Assembly: GCA_000504625.1 (NCBI GenBank)
Contig: AZHR01000002.1
Coordinates: 1-64,000 of the forward strand
Reading direction: 5' to 3'
DNA from: an alpha proteobacterium SCGC AAA240-E13
Lineage (GTDB): Bacteria; Pseudomonadota; Alphaproteobacteria; Pelagibacterales; Pelagibacteraceae
Length of the DNA: 64,000 bases
A program made the position numbers and the translations under genes. This document shows, in pieces, positions 27,736 through 37,519 of the stretch (within the stretch, counting starts at the first letter, position 1; each line of letters starts with the position of its first letter). The notes under the pieces are model-generated. The model did not search any database, was not told the origin of the DNA, and was given only the letters and a program-made list of their open reading frames with translations.

Positions 27736-28252
27736 TACCTACTTTATTCATTTTCTTTTCTAATATTTCAACAAAAATTAGGCAAAATATACCAATTGTG
27801 ATGAATATATCTGCAATATTAAATATGAACCAATGAAAATCTTCGATATGAAAATCAACAAAATCGGGTACGGCAAAATAATAAATTCTATCAAAAAAAT
27901 TTCCTAGAGATCCTCCCAAAATCATAGATATAAAATATTTTCTAATGCCTTTGAGATTAAATAGTAAAATAATTAATACTAAGTTAATAATTCCAATTAC
28001 AACGGTTAAAAAATGATAAAAAATATTTGCATCTGTTGAGAATAAACCAAATCCAATGCCAGTATTCCATGCCAAGTAAATATTTAGAAATGAAAATATA
28101 TAGAAATCTATTTCGGTTCCATTCTCATTTAAATTTAGTAGATATATTTTACTTATTCTATCTACAGAAAAAATTAGTATTATTATAATAAAATTACTTA
28201 AATAATTTTTAACTTTTATATTGAAAAATTTTTTTTCTTTCATATTTCGCAA
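27719..28252 (-). CDS. lspA: Lipoprotein signal peptidase (signal peptidase II)
   Basis: Inner-membrane aspartyl protease that cuts prolipoproteins. The 177-aa protein has four hydrophobic helices and both catalytic motifs, GGSLGNFFDRI and FNIADIFITIG, holding the two Asp residues. It overlaps the ileS stop by 13 bases and is followed by a lipoprotein gene. The ileS-lspA pairing is common in proteobacteria. Confidence 0.95.
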   Translation of the reverse strand: MRNMKEKKFFNIKVKNYLSNFIIIILIFSVDRISKIYLLNLNENGTEIDFYIFSFLNIYLAWNTGIGFGLFSTDANIFYHFLTVVIGIINLVLIILLFNLKGIRKYFISMILGGSLGNFFDRIYYFAVPDFVDFHIEDFHWFIFNIADIFITIGIFCLIFVEILEKKMNKVGNAKNI

Positions 28253-31002
28253 GTATACTTATCACATTTCCTGTTTGTTATTTTCCAACATCTTGGACAT
28301 TTTGTTCCTTTTGCTTTTTTTACCAATACCTTAACTCCTTTAATTTTTTCTACTTGAAATAAATTTTCTTTTTTATCTTCAAACGGTTTTGCCACTGCAC
28401 GTGAAGTTATACAATATTCTGATAAATTAACTTTTTTAACAAGTTTTAAATATAAATCATCTAAATATATCTCTATATCCGCCTCCAAACTTGATCCAAA
28501 CTCTTTTTTAGATCTTTTTACTTCTATAGCTGCATTGCAAACTTGTCTTATATTATTTAATTTGTTCCATTTTTCAGACAATTTATCATTTTGCCAAATT
28601 TTGGGAATATTTGGAAAATTTTTTAAATGAATGCTATCTTTTTCACTTTTATTAACTATTTTATAAATTTCTTCTGTTGTAAATGATAAAATTGGAGCGA
28701 GCCACTTTAACAAAGAATCTAGTAAAATATTTAAAAAATTTATACAGGCTTTTCTAGTTTCAGATTTTTTACCATCACAGTATAATGTATCTTTTCTAAT
28801 ATCAAAATAAAAAGCTGATAAATCCTGTGAACAAAAATTTAACAAATCTTTATAAATTTTATGAAAATTATATTCCTTAAAATATATTTTAAAATTTTTG
28901 CTTAGAATATAAATTTTATGTAACATGTATTTTTCAAGTTCAGGCCAATTAAAGATTTCATCTGAATTAAAATTAAAATCAGTTTTTTTATCCTTAAGAT
29001 TACCTAGTAAAAATCTGAAGGTATTTCTAATTTTTCTATACGATTCTGCATGTTGTTCTAATATCGAAAAATCAATTCTTAGATCTTCTGCGTAATCAGA
29101 TGCTGCGACCCAAACTCTTAGTATATCTGCACCATATTTTTTTAATATTTCTTCGGGTGAAATTATATTTCCTGTAGATTTTGACATCTTAAGTCCTTTT
29201 CCATCTACTACAAATCCGTGAGATAAAATACTTTCGTAGGGTGCCCTACCTCTTGTACCGCATGATTCTAACAATGAAGAATGAAACCAGCCACGATGTT
29301 GATCTGATCCTTCTAAATACATTGAAGCTGGCCATTTCAAATCATTTCTTTTTTCAAGAACAAAAGAGTGAGTTGATCCACTATCAAACCAAACTTCGCA
29401 AATATCTGTGGATTTTATAAAATCTTCCTTTTTATATTTCTTAGCTAGAAATCTTTGAGGATCATCAGTGAACCAACAATCCGATCCTTCTTTTTCATAA
29501 ATTTTTGCAATATTTTCAATAACTTCTGGATCTTTTAGTACTTCATTTGTTTTTTTTGAAGTAAATATCGGTAGGGGAACACCCCAAGTTCTTTGTCTAG
29601 AGATACACCAATCAGGACGTAGTTTTATCATTGATTCAATTCTCTCTTTTCCTTTTTTTGGATAAAAAATTGTTTCGCTAATGGCCTTGAGAGCTTTTTT
29701 TCTAAGTTTATGACTTTCCATTGAGATGAACCATTGCAGAGTAGCCCTATGCACTAATGGAGCTTTCGATCTCCAAGAATGTGGATAACTGTGAGTAAGT
29801 TTTCCATTGCCTAGTAATTTTTTTTCATCTTTTAATTTGTCAATTACTAGCTTATCAGCCTTAAAAATATGAATTCCTTCAAAAAAAGGTATATTTTTTG
29901 TATAACGTCCACTATCATCAATTGTATCAATAGCCTTTATTCCATGTTTAAGACAAAGATTAAAATCATCTGGTCCATGACTTGGTGCGGTATGCACAAT
30001 CCCAGTTCCTTGTTCAAGTGTTACAAACTGGGCTTCAAACATTGGAACTTCAAAATCATAGCCAATTTTTTTTAAGGGATGAGAACAAATTGTTCCTTCA
30101 AAATTACTACCTTTGAATATATTTATAATTTTATACTTTTCTAATCCATTTTCTTTTACTGCTGTTTCTAGTAATCTTGATGCAATCAATATTTTCTGAT
30201 TATTAAAATCAGACGAAGAGTCTTCAATTTTTATTAAAGAATAATCTAAATCCTTGTTATATGCTAAAGCTCTATTTGCTGGAATTGTCCAAGGTGTCGT
30301 TGTCCATATAATAACACTACTATCTTTTATTGAATCAATTTTGGAATACTCAATTTTAAATCCTACATAAATTGTATTTGAAACATGATCTTTATATTCT
30401 ACTTCTGCATCAGCAAGAGCTGTTTTTTCTACGGTTGACCATAAAACCGGTTTAAATCCTCTATAAAGACTTCCTTCTAATAAAAATTTTCCAAGTTCTC
30501 TTACTATTCCAGCTTCCGCATCAAAACTCATTGTAGAGTAGTAATTTTTCCAATCACCAATTACCCCAAGTCGCTTAAATTCATTTATATGAATATCTAT
30601 CCATTTATTTGCAAATTCTCGGCATTCTCTTCTGAATTCTCCTATAGGAATATCATCTTTATTTTTTTTATTTTTTTTATATTGTTCTTCTATTTTCCAT
30701 TCAATTGGCAAACCATGACAATCCCATCCTGGAACATAATTTGAATCTTTGTTATCCATTTGATGAAATCTTGTTACAATATCTTTAAGTATTTTATTTA
30801 ATGCTGTACCCATATGAATGTGTCCATTTGCATAAGGTGGACCATCATGAAGAATAAATTTTTCTTTTCCTTTGCTCGCATTTCTATGTTTTTTATATAA
30901 ATCTATTTTGTCCCAAAAATTTACAATATCAGGTTCTTTTTGGGGTAAGTTCGCTTTCATTGAGAAAGTTGTTTTGGGTAAATTTAAACTTTCCTTTGTC
31001 AT
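28240..31002 (-). CDS. ileS: Isoleucyl-tRNA synthetase
   Basis: Class I synthetase of 920 aa. Visible: PPYANGHIHMG (HIGH motif), the long CP1 editing domain with TTPWTIPANRALAY, the WFDSGSTHSFVLE region, and GLKMSKSTGN (KMSKS). The C-terminal zinc module has CPRCW and a second Cys pair in KCDKYTCEI, which places it in the bacterial type 1 IleRS group. It is co-operonic with ribF (4-base overlap) and lspA. Confidence 0.97.
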   Translation of the reverse strand: MTKESLNLPKTTFSMKANLPQKEPDIVNFWDKIDLYKKHRNASKGKEKFILHDGPPYANGHIHMGTALNKILKDIVTRFHQMDNKDSNYVPGWDCHGLPIEWKIEEQYKKNKKNKDDIPIGEFRRECREFANKWIDIHINEFKRLGVIGDWKNYYSTMSFDAEAGIVRELGKFLLEGSLYRGFKPVLWSTVEKTALADAEVEYKDHVSNTIYVGFKIEYSKIDSIKDSSVIIWTTTPWTIPANRALAYNKDLDYSLIKIEDSSSDFNNQKILIASRLLETAVKENGLEKYKIINIFKGSNFEGTICSHPLKKIGYDFEVPMFEAQFVTLEQGTGIVHTAPSHGPDDFNLCLKHGIKAIDTIDDSGRYTKNIPFFEGIHIFKADKLVIDKLKDEKKLLGNGKLTHSYPHSWRSKAPLVHRATLQWFISMESHKLRKKALKAISETIFYPKKGKERIESMIKLRPDWCISRQRTWGVPLPIFTSKKTNEVLKDPEVIENIAKIYEKEGSDCWFTDDPQRFLAKKYKKEDFIKSTDICEVWFDSGSTHSFVLEKRNDLKWPASMYLEGSDQHRGWFHSSLLESCGTRGRAPYESILSHGFVVDGKGLKMSKSTGNIISPEEILKKYGADILRVWVAASDYAEDLRIDFSILEQHAESYRKIRNTFRFLLGNLKDKKTDFNFNSDEIFNWPELEKYMLHKIYILSKNFKIYFKEYNFHKIYKDLLNFCSQDLSAFYFDIRKDTLYCDGKKSETRKACINFLNILLDSLLKWLAPILSFTTEEIYKIVNKSEKDSIHLKNFPNIPKIWQNDKLSEKWNKLNNIRQVCNAAIEVKRSKKEFGSSLEADIEIYLDDLYLKLVKKVNLSEYCITSRAVAKPFEDKKENLFQVEKIKGVKVLVKKAKGTKCPRCWKITNRKCDKYTCEI

Positions 31003-31940
31003 AAGATTATTTGTTTTTTCAAATCAAATTTTGCTTTTATTAAATCTTTTTTCATTTGTTTAATTAAACTTATTTTATTATTAAATTTTTTATCTCTTCT
31101 AATAAAATTGCAGAAATAAACATTTAGTGTTTTTTTATATAAATTTCCATTGAAACCAAACAAATTAACCTCTAATAGTAGTTTTTTTCCTCCAAAAGTT
31201 GGTCGATAACCAAGATATGCTATACCGTTAAAAATTTTTTTTGAATTACCTATAATGATCTTTATAGAATAAACTCCGGGTTTTGCTGAAATATAATTTT
31301 TTATATCAATATTACATGTTGGAAAGCCAAGTTTATTACCCAATCGTTTGCCTTTTTGTACAATCCCATTAATTACCCAATTTCTTGATAAAAGCTTGTT
31401 TACTTGTTTTATTTTTCCTTTTTTCAAAAGATTCCTAATTAAAGTAGAAGAAATAATTTTTTTTTTAATTCTTAATGGTTCGGGTTTCACAATACAAAAT
31501 CCAAATTTTTTTCCTTCATTAATTAATTCTCTAACATCACCTTTTCTTTTATTTCCAAATCTAAAATTGTTACTAACAAAAATAAATTTAGGATTAATTT
31601 TTTTTACTATTATATTTTTGATAAATTCCTTAGATGTAATTTTAGAAAATTTTAAATCAAAATTCTTATTAATAATAAAATCTATACCTTTTTTTTTTAA
31701 TAAAATAAACTTTTGAAAGTCGTTGGTAATTCTATAATTTATTAATTTCTTGTTAAAAAACATAATTGGCAAAGGATTAAATGTTATGACACCTAACTTT
31801 AATTTATATTTTTTTTTATATTTTAATGCTTCTTCACAAACTTTTTGGTGACCTAAATGTAAACCATCAAAGTTTCCTATTAACAAAATAGATTTTTTTA
31901 ACTTTCTTGGAATGATAAATTTATTATAAATTTCAAACAT
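30999..31940 (-). CDS. ribF: Bifunctional riboflavin kinase/FAD synthetase
   Basis: Makes FMN and FAD from riboflavin. The 313-aa protein has the N-terminal adenylyltransferase motif IGNFDGLHLGHQKV and SSTLIRNLLKKG, then the C-terminal flavokinase with RLGNKLGFPTCNI and KPGVYSI. The order ribF-ileS-lspA is a conserved proteobacterial cluster. It starts 6 bp after the HAD gene upstream. Confidence 0.95.
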   Translation of the reverse strand: MFEIYNKFIIPRKLKKSILLIGNFDGLHLGHQKVCEEALKYKKKYKLKLGVITFNPLPIMFFNKKLINYRITNDFQKFILLKKKGIDFIINKNFDLKFSKITSKEFIKNIIVKKINPKFIFVSNNFRFGNKRKGDVRELINEGKKFGFCIVKPEPLRIKKKIISSTLIRNLLKKGKIKQVNKLLSRNWVINGIVQKGKRLGNKLGFPTCNIDIKNYISAKPGVYSIKIIIGNSKKIFNGIAYLGYRPTFGGKKLLLEVNLFGFNGNLYKKTLNVYFCNFIRRDKKFNNKISLIKQMKKDLIKAKFDLKKQIIL

Positions 31941-31946
31941 TGTTTA

Positions 31947-32771
31947 TTACCATAGCAAATGATTTTGATAATAATCAATTTTAACTTGGTATTTGCCAAA
32001 TATCTTATCAAAACTATCAGGTGTTAAACTTTCAAATTCTTCTTTGTGGATACCATCTTTTATAAATAAAGAATCATAATGCATATTATTCGCACCTTTT
32101 ATATCTGTATTTAGGTTATCTCCAATTACCAACACTTTTTTTTCATCTTTAATACAATTTTTGTAAATTTCAGGGTATGGTTTCCCATAGTAAGTTACCC
32201 TTCCTCCCATTTCCTCAAAAATTTTAGCGACAGCTCCTGCACAATATTCTTTTCTATTTCCTCTATGAACTTCTAGATCTGGATTTGTACATACCATTTT
32301 TTTTTTAATATTTTTTTCTAATAAATTTTTATAATAAAACAGATCGTTTTCTTTAAAATCAAATAAACCAGTACATAAAATAAATTCTGCAGATTCTATT
32401 TTATCAACTTTTTTTTTCTTAAATTCAGAAAATATGTCAACATCTCGTTTAGGACCCACATGAAAAAAACTCTTACCATGGAAATTTGATCTTAAAGAAT
32501 TTAATGCTGCATCACCTGAAGTAAAAATGTTATTATAGTAATCCTTATTAAAATTAAATTTTTTCAAAAAATTTACCACACTCTGTCTTGGTCTTGGGGC
32601 ATTAGTCATTAGGATAAATCTTTTATTTTCTTTCTTTAAATTGTTTAGAACTTCAATTGCAGTAGGATACAATGTTATTCCATTATGTATTACGCCCCAC
32701 AAATCAATAAAGAAAACATCATAGTTGCTGACTATTTCTCGTAATCCATTTTTTAAGTGCAAAAAACTCAT
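31947..32771 (-). CDS. HAD-superfamily class IIA hydrolase
   Basis: A 274-aa phosphatase of the NagD-like HAD IIA class. Motif I is FFIDLWGVIHNGITLYP with the nucleophile, motif II ILMTNAPRPR, and the distal motif VLVIGDNLNTDIKGA. The DLWGVIHNG wording matches the alphaproteobacterial subgroup often found next to ribF. Substrate unknown; a flavin or sugar phosphate is possible from context only. Confidence 0.85.
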   Translation of the reverse strand: MSFLHLKNGLREIVSNYDVFFIDLWGVIHNGITLYPTAIEVLNNLKKENKRFILMTNAPRPRQSVVNFLKKFNFNKDYYNNIFTSGDAALNSLRSNFHGKSFFHVGPKRDVDIFSEFKKKKVDKIESAEFILCTGLFDFKENDLFYYKNLLEKNIKKKMVCTNPDLEVHRGNRKEYCAGAVAKIFEEMGGRVTYYGKPYPEIYKNCIKDEKKVLVIGDNLNTDIKGANNMHYDSLFIKDGIHKEEFESLTPDSFDKIFGKYQVKIDYYQNHLLW

Positions 32772-32835
32772 TATTAGGCTAATTTAAATGCAAAAAATAT
32801 AGTATTTTCAATGTTTTTTAAAGATTAAGTTAATT

Positions 32836-32862
32836 TTGACCTCTATCTTGAAATTATATGTT
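32836..32862 (+). promoter_or_regulatory. Candidate groESL promoter (heat-shock -35 CTTGAAA)
   Basis: CTTGAAA at 32847-32853 matches the -35 element of RpoH-type promoters; the A/T-rich segment about 12-14 bases later would be the -10, without the classic CCCCAT. A housekeeping TTGACC at 32836-32841 overlaps it. No CIRCE inverted repeat (TTAGCACTC-N9-GAGTGCTAA) is seen in the 133 bp before groES, so HrcA control is not evident. Confidence 0.4.
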
Positions 32863-32904
32863 TGCGTATTTATATCATTTTCATATTTTTAATAGGAGAT
32901 ATCT

Positions 32905-33201
32905 ATGAAATTTAGACCTTTACACGATAGAGTATTAATAAAAGTTTTGGACAGCGAAGAAAAGACCGCCGGAGGAATAATTATTCCTGATACTGCAAAA
33001 GAGAAACCACAAGAAGGCGAGGTTGTAGCAGTTGGACCTGGAGCAAAATCGGAAGATGGAAAAATTTCACCAATGGACGTAAAAGTTGGAGATATAGTTC
33101 TATTTGGTAAATGGTCAGGCACAGAAGTAAAAATCGATGGAACGGAATATAGTATAATGAAGGAATCTGACATTATGGGAATTTCAAAAAGCAAGAAATA
33201 A
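32905..33201 (+). CDS. groES: Co-chaperonin GroES
   Basis: Lid of the GroEL chamber. The 98-aa protein begins MKFRPLHDRVLIK, has the mobile loop EEKTAGGIIIPDTAKEKP and the SKSKK-type C-terminus. A good Shine-Dalgarno (AGGAGA) precedes the ATG. It lies 20 bp before groEL and forms the usual operon with it. Confidence 0.98.
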   Translation: MKFRPLHDRVLIKVLDSEEKTAGGIIIPDTAKEKPQEGEVVAVGPGAKSEDGKISPMDVKVGDIVLFGKWSGTEVKIDGTEYSIMKESDIMGISKSKK

Positions 33202-33221
33202 ATTAACAAGGAGATATAAAA

Positions 33222-34874
33222 ATGGCAAAAATTATAAAATTTGATACAGAAGCAAGAACCAAAATGCTTCAAGGAGTAGATACTCTTGCAAACGTTGTTA
33301 AAGTAACTTTGGGTCCTAAAGGAAGAAATGTTGTACTAGATAAATCCTATGGAGCACCTCGAACAACAAAAGACGGTGTAACCGTGGCTAAAGAAATTGA
33401 CCTTCAAGACAAATTTGAGAACATGGGAGCTCAAATGATAAAAGAAGTTGCAAACAAAGTTAATGATGAGGCTGGAGATGGAACAACAACAGCCGCACTA
33501 TTAGCCCAGGCTATTGTTAAAGAAGGTTGCAAATACGTTACTGCAGGTATGAATCCAATGGATGTTAAACGTGGACTTGATAATGCTGTTGAGCACGTTA
33601 TTGAAAAAATAAAAGCTTCTTCAAAAAAAGTTAAAACTAACGATGAAATAGCTCAAGTTGGAACAATTTCTGCAAATGGTGAAAAAGAAATTGGAGATAT
33701 GATTTCTAAAGCAATGCAAAAAGTTGGAAATGAAGGTGTAATCACTGTTGAAGAGGCAAAAGGACTTGAAACAGAATTAGATATTGTAGAGGGTATGCAG
33801 TTTGATAGAGGCTATCTTTCTCCTTATTTCATAACAAATGCAGACAAAATGACTACAGAACTTGAAAATCCACTTGTTTTGTTGCATGAAAAAAAATTAG
33901 CTAATTTACAATCAATGGTTCCATTATTAGAGTCGGTCGTTCAAGCAGGACGTCCGCTTATGATAATCTCTGAAGATGTTGAGGGTGAAGCATTAGCTAC
34001 CTTGGTTGTAAACAAACTAAGAGGCGGATTAAAAGTAGTTGCTGTTAAAGCTCCTGGATTTGGCGATAGAAGAAAATCAATGTTAGAAGACATTGCAATA
34101 TTGACAAGTGCTCAGGTAATTTCAGAAGATCTTGGAATTAAATTAGAAAATGTAAAAATAGGTGATCTTGGTTCTTGCAAAAAAATAAAAGTTGACAAGG
34201 ATAATAGTACAATTGTTGCTGGATCGGGCAAAAAAGCTGACATCGAGGCAAGATGTAATCAAATTAGACAACAAATTGAAGAAACAACTTCTGATTATGA
34301 TAAAGAAAAACTTCAAGAAAGATTAGCCAAATTAGCTGGAGGAGTTGCTATAATCAAAGTTGGTGGTGCAACCGAAGTTGCGGTTAAAGAGAGAAAAGAT
34401 AGAGTAGAAGATGCACTTAATTCAACAAGAGCTGCCGTAGAAGAAGGTGTTGTTGTTGGCGGAGGATGTGCATTACTTTATGCCGCTCAAGACTTAGATA
34501 AGGTAAAATTTAAAGGAGCTGATCAGAAAGCTGGAATAGATATACTCAAAAAAGCTTTAGAGGCACCTATCAGACAAATAACTGCTAATGCTGGTGTTGA
34601 TGGATCAGTTATTGTTGGAAAACTTTTAGAAGGTAAAAAGGCAAACCAAGGTTATGACGCTCAAAACGAAGAATACTGCGATATGTTTGCAAAAGGAATT
34701 ATAGATCCAACTAAAGTTGTAAGAACTTGTCTTCAAGATGCTGCTTCGATTGCAGGTCTATTAATTACAACTGAAGCAATGGTTGCTGACAAACCGGAAG
34801 AAAAAGATTCTGGTCCTGCCATGCCTCCTGGTGGTATGGGAGGAATGGGTGGTATGGGCGGCATGGGAATGTAA
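33222..34874 (+). CDS. groEL: Chaperonin GroEL
   Basis: 60-kDa chaperonin of 550 aa. Visible are VTLGPKGRNVVLDKSYG, the ATP-binding DGVTVAKEI and AGDGTTTAALLAQ, and the C-terminal GGM repeat tail (MPPGGMGGMGGM...) that projects into the folding chamber. The Shine-Dalgarno AAGGAGA is strong. A bidirectional-looking rho-independent terminator follows the stop. The tail is notable because the next gene ends with nearly the same residues. Confidence 0.98.
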   Translation: MAKIIKFDTEARTKMLQGVDTLANVVKVTLGPKGRNVVLDKSYGAPRTTKDGVTVAKEIDLQDKFENMGAQMIKEVANKVNDEAGDGTTTAALLAQAIVKEGCKYVTAGMNPMDVKRGLDNAVEHVIEKIKASSKKVKTNDEIAQVGTISANGEKEIGDMISKAMQKVGNEGVITVEEAKGLETELDIVEGMQFDRGYLSPYFITNADKMTTELENPLVLLHEKKLANLQSMVPLLESVVQAGRPLMIISEDVEGEALATLVVNKLRGGLKVVAVKAPGFGDRRKSMLEDIAILTSAQVISEDLGIKLENVKIGDLGSCKKIKVDKDNSTIVAGSGKKADIEARCNQIRQQIEETTSDYDKEKLQERLAKLAGGVAIIKVGGATEVAVKERKDRVEDALNSTRAAVEEGVVVGGGCALLYAAQDLDKVKFKGADQKAGIDILKKALEAPIRQITANAGVDGSVIVGKLLEGKKANQGYDAQNEEYCDMFAKGIIDPTKVVRTCLQDAASIAGLLITTEAMVADKPEEKDSGPAMPPGGMGGMGGMGGMGM

Positions 34875-34900
34875 GTACCCAAAATCAAAAACAAAATTCA

Positions 34901-34932
34901 AAAACCCCCGATTTTATCGGGGGTTTTTTTTT
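34901..34932 (+). terminator. Rho-independent terminator of groESL
   Basis: A perfect 12-bp stem (AAAACCCCCGAT / ATCGGGGGTTTT) with a 3-base TTT loop, followed by a run of T. It starts 26 bases after the groEL stop and is the clearest terminator in the window; the GC core stands out in A/T-rich sequence. Confidence 0.95.
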
Positions 34933-34973
34933 AGTTTTCAAATGCAACTATATATGTATAAGAGCCTCAAATT

Positions 34974-36836
34974 ATGAACAACAGTATTCGAAATATAACA
35001 ATTATAGCTCACGTTGATCACGGCAAAACTACTCTTATAGATAATTTAATGAAACAGAGTGGATCATTTAGAGAAAATGAAATTGTTGATGAAAGACTTA
35101 TGGACTCTGGAGAATTAGAAAAAGAAAGAGGTATTACAATTTTAGCAAAGCCTGCGTCGATTAATTGGAAAAACTCAAGAGTAAATATCATTGACACACC
35201 GGGCCACAGAGATTTTGCTGCTGAAGTTGAACGTGTGTTGAACATGGCAGATGGAGCATTATTACTAATAGACTCTGCGGAGGGTGTAATGCCACAAACT
35301 AAATTTGTATTAGCAAAAGCTCTTAGACAAGGTTTAAAACCAATAGTTGTTATTAATAAGCTAGACAAACCTAATCAAAGAGCTAACGAAGTTTTAGAAG
35401 AGACTTTTGATTTATTTGTAAGTTTAGATGCTAATGAAGAGCAATTAGATTTTCCCGTTTTATATGCAAGTGGAAGATCTGGATGGGCAAGTAAAGAATT
35501 GGACGGACCAAGAGAAAATCTTAATCCATTATTAGATATGATTATTGATCAGGTTAAACCTGCTGAGTTTGATAAATCAAAACCTTTTGCAATGTTATCT
35601 ACTCTTTTATACGCTGATATTTTTTTAGGTAGAAGTTTGGTTGGAAGAATATCTCAAGGAACTGCAAAAGCTAATCAACAAATTAAAGCTATAAATCTTC
35701 AAAAGGAAAAAGTAGACGAAGGTAGACTAACTAAAATCTTTAGGTACGAGGGAACAAAAAAGGTTCCTATTGATGTAGGTGAGGCTGGAGATATTGTGGT
35801 AATAGCTGGATTAGAAAAGGCAAACGTCGCAGATACTATTTGTGATCTTGATGTTAATGAACCAATAGTAGCAACTCCTATAGATCCTCCAACAATGTCA
35901 ATTACAATAACTGTTAATAGTTCCCCTCTTGCAGGCATAGAAGGTAAAAAATTAACAAGTACACAAATTAGAGATAGATTGGCACTTGAAGCACAAAATA
36001 ATGTTGGAATTACTTTTTCAGAAAACACAGGTAAAGATTCATTTGAAATAAGTGGAAGAGGAGAACTGATGCTTGAAATTTTACTAACACAAATGAGACG
36101 TGAAGGTTTTGAAATGACTGTAAGTCCACCTAAAGTTTTATTTAAAAAAGATGATAATGGAAATAGATTAGAGCCAATTGAAGAAATTACTATGGATTTA
36201 GACGAAGAATATTCTTCAAAAGTAATCGACTCAATGAATAGAAGAAAAGGTAAATTAATTGACCTTAAAGATACAGGAAAAGACAAGAAAAGATTAATAT
36301 TTCATGCACCTACTAGAGGTTTGATGGGTTACACAAGTAGATTTCTAACATTAACAAAAGGTAACGGTGTGATTAATAGAATATTTCATTCTTATGGAAA
36401 ATTTGAAGGCGAGATGGAAGGCAGAAGAAATGGTGCATTAATTTCAATGGAAAAAGGTAAAGCTGTTGCTTTTGCAATATATAATTTACAGGCGAGAGGT
36501 GAAATGTTTGTTACTCATAATGACTCTGTTTATGCTGGAATGATTGTCGGGCTAGCTCCAAAACCCGGTGATATGATCATTAATGTTATGAAGGGTAAAA
36601 AACTTACAAACATGAGAACTCAAGGAACTGATGAAAACGTCGTGCTGACGCCAGTACGTAAGATGTCAATTGCTGAGCAACTGAGTATACTTAATAATGA
36701 TGAAGCTTTAGAAATTACTCCAAAATCTTGTAGATTAAGAAAGGCTATACTGGACCCTCATGAGAGAAAAAAAAGTGAAAAATCTGGAGCTGCTGGTGAT
36801 ATGCCCCCTGGAGGAATGGGTGGCATGGGAATGTAA
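34974..36836 (+). CDS. typA: Translational GTPase TypA/BipA with GroEL-like GGM tail
   Basis: Ribosome-binding GTPase of 620 aa used in stress and 50S assembly. G motifs: AHVDHGKTTL, ERGIT, DTPGHRDF and NKLDKP. Domains III, V and the C-terminal domain follow, with GRGELMLEILLTQMRREG and PTRGLMGYTSRF. Odd: after the usual end (KAILDPHERKK) the protein carries about 20 extra residues ending MPPGGMGGMGM, closely like the GroEL tail encoded just upstream. Transcribed separately from groEL because of the intervening terminator. Confidence 0.96.
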   Translation: MNNSIRNITIIAHVDHGKTTLIDNLMKQSGSFRENEIVDERLMDSGELEKERGITILAKPASINWKNSRVNIIDTPGHRDFAAEVERVLNMADGALLLIDSAEGVMPQTKFVLAKALRQGLKPIVVINKLDKPNQRANEVLEETFDLFVSLDANEEQLDFPVLYASGRSGWASKELDGPRENLNPLLDMIIDQVKPAEFDKSKPFAMLSTLLYADIFLGRSLVGRISQGTAKANQQIKAINLQKEKVDEGRLTKIFRYEGTKKVPIDVGEAGDIVVIAGLEKANVADTICDLDVNEPIVATPIDPPTMSITITVNSSPLAGIEGKKLTSTQIRDRLALEAQNNVGITFSENTGKDSFEISGRGELMLEILLTQMRREGFEMTVSPPKVLFKKDDNGNRLEPIEEITMDLDEEYSSKVIDSMNRRKGKLIDLKDTGKDKKRLIFHAPTRGLMGYTSRFLTLTKGNGVINRIFHSYGKFEGEMEGRRNGALISMEKGKAVAFAIYNLQARGEMFVTHNDSVYAGMIVGLAPKPGDMIINVMKGKKLTNMRTQGTDENVVLTPVRKMSIAEQLSILNNDEALEITPKSCRLRKAILDPHERKKSEKSGAAGDMPPGGMGGMGM

Positions 36837-36841
36837 TCCGC

Positions 36842-37519
36842 TTAAATTAATGAATTTAAAAAAGGTCTCAAAGTTGCGGCTTTTTTTTTTGAAATCAATA
36901 AACAAGCTTGAGAATTTAAAATATATCCATCCTTAAGGATTCTAAGATTATTATCTTTTAAAGTTTTTCCCGTTGAGGCTATATCGGTAATAATTTCAGA
37001 TGACCCAATGAATGGATAGGTTTCCGTCGCACCAAGACTTGGTACAAGTTTGTATTGGGTAATTCCTTTTGAAACTAGAAAATTATTAGTTAAATTTGGA
37101 TATTTCGTTGCAACTCGTAAAATGGTGTTCTTTTTGTCTCTAAAATCAAAAGAAACTTCCTCTAAATCTGCTACTGTTTGAACATCTATCCAGTCATTAG
37201 GAATAGCGACCACAACGTCCGCCACACCGAAATCTAGCTTTTTTCTAATTTCAATTTTTTTTTGAAGATTCATCGACGATTCTTGTAATAGATCTAGACC
37301 AGATATGCCTACATCAATAGTTCCGTCACCGAGTCTTTGTATTATCTCTTTGGCGTGCAAATAAATAATTTTTGAATTAGGTAAATTCTCTATTTGAGCA
37401 AAATAATTTCTTTCACCTCCATTAGAGGTTAGTTTTAAATTATTTTTTTCAAAAAAACTTATTGAGCCTTCTTTTAATCTTCCTTTACTTGGCAAGCCTA
37501 TGGTTATTAAATTTTTCAT
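36842..37519 (-). CDS. hisG: ATP phosphoribosyltransferase, short form
   Basis: First step of histidine synthesis. At 225 aa it is the short HisG, which lacks the regulatory domain and needs HisZ. Visible motifs include IGLPSKGRLKEGS near the start, GTIDVGISGLDLLQE and FVAD-type FGVADVVVAIP, and EIITDIASTGKTLKDNNL with the PRPP-binding segment. It overlaps hisZ by 4 bases. The 3' end is 5 bp from that of typA. Confidence 0.94.
   Translation of the reverse strand: MKNLITIGLPSKGRLKEGSISFFEKNNLKLTSNGGERNYFAQIENLPNSKIIYLHAKEIIQRLGDGTIDVGISGLDLLQESSMNLQKKIEIRKKLDFGVADVVVAIPNDWIDVQTVADLEEVSFDFRDKKNTILRVATKYPNLTNNFLVSKGITQYKLVPSLGATETYPFIGSSEIITDIASTGKTLKDNNLRILKDGYILNSQACLLISKKKAATLRPFLNSLI

Noticed and set aside
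32772..32904. CIRCE element before groES
   Set aside because: No TTAGCACTC/GAGTGCTAA inverted repeat could be found in the interval.
34783..34977. 64-aa plus-strand ORF across the groEL tail and terminator
   Set aside because: It is a frame-shifted reading of the GGM repeats and the terminator hairpin with no family features.
35018..36286. Long antisense ORFs (116 and 195 aa) in typA
   Set aside because: Ser/Leu-rich shadow readings of a conserved gene.
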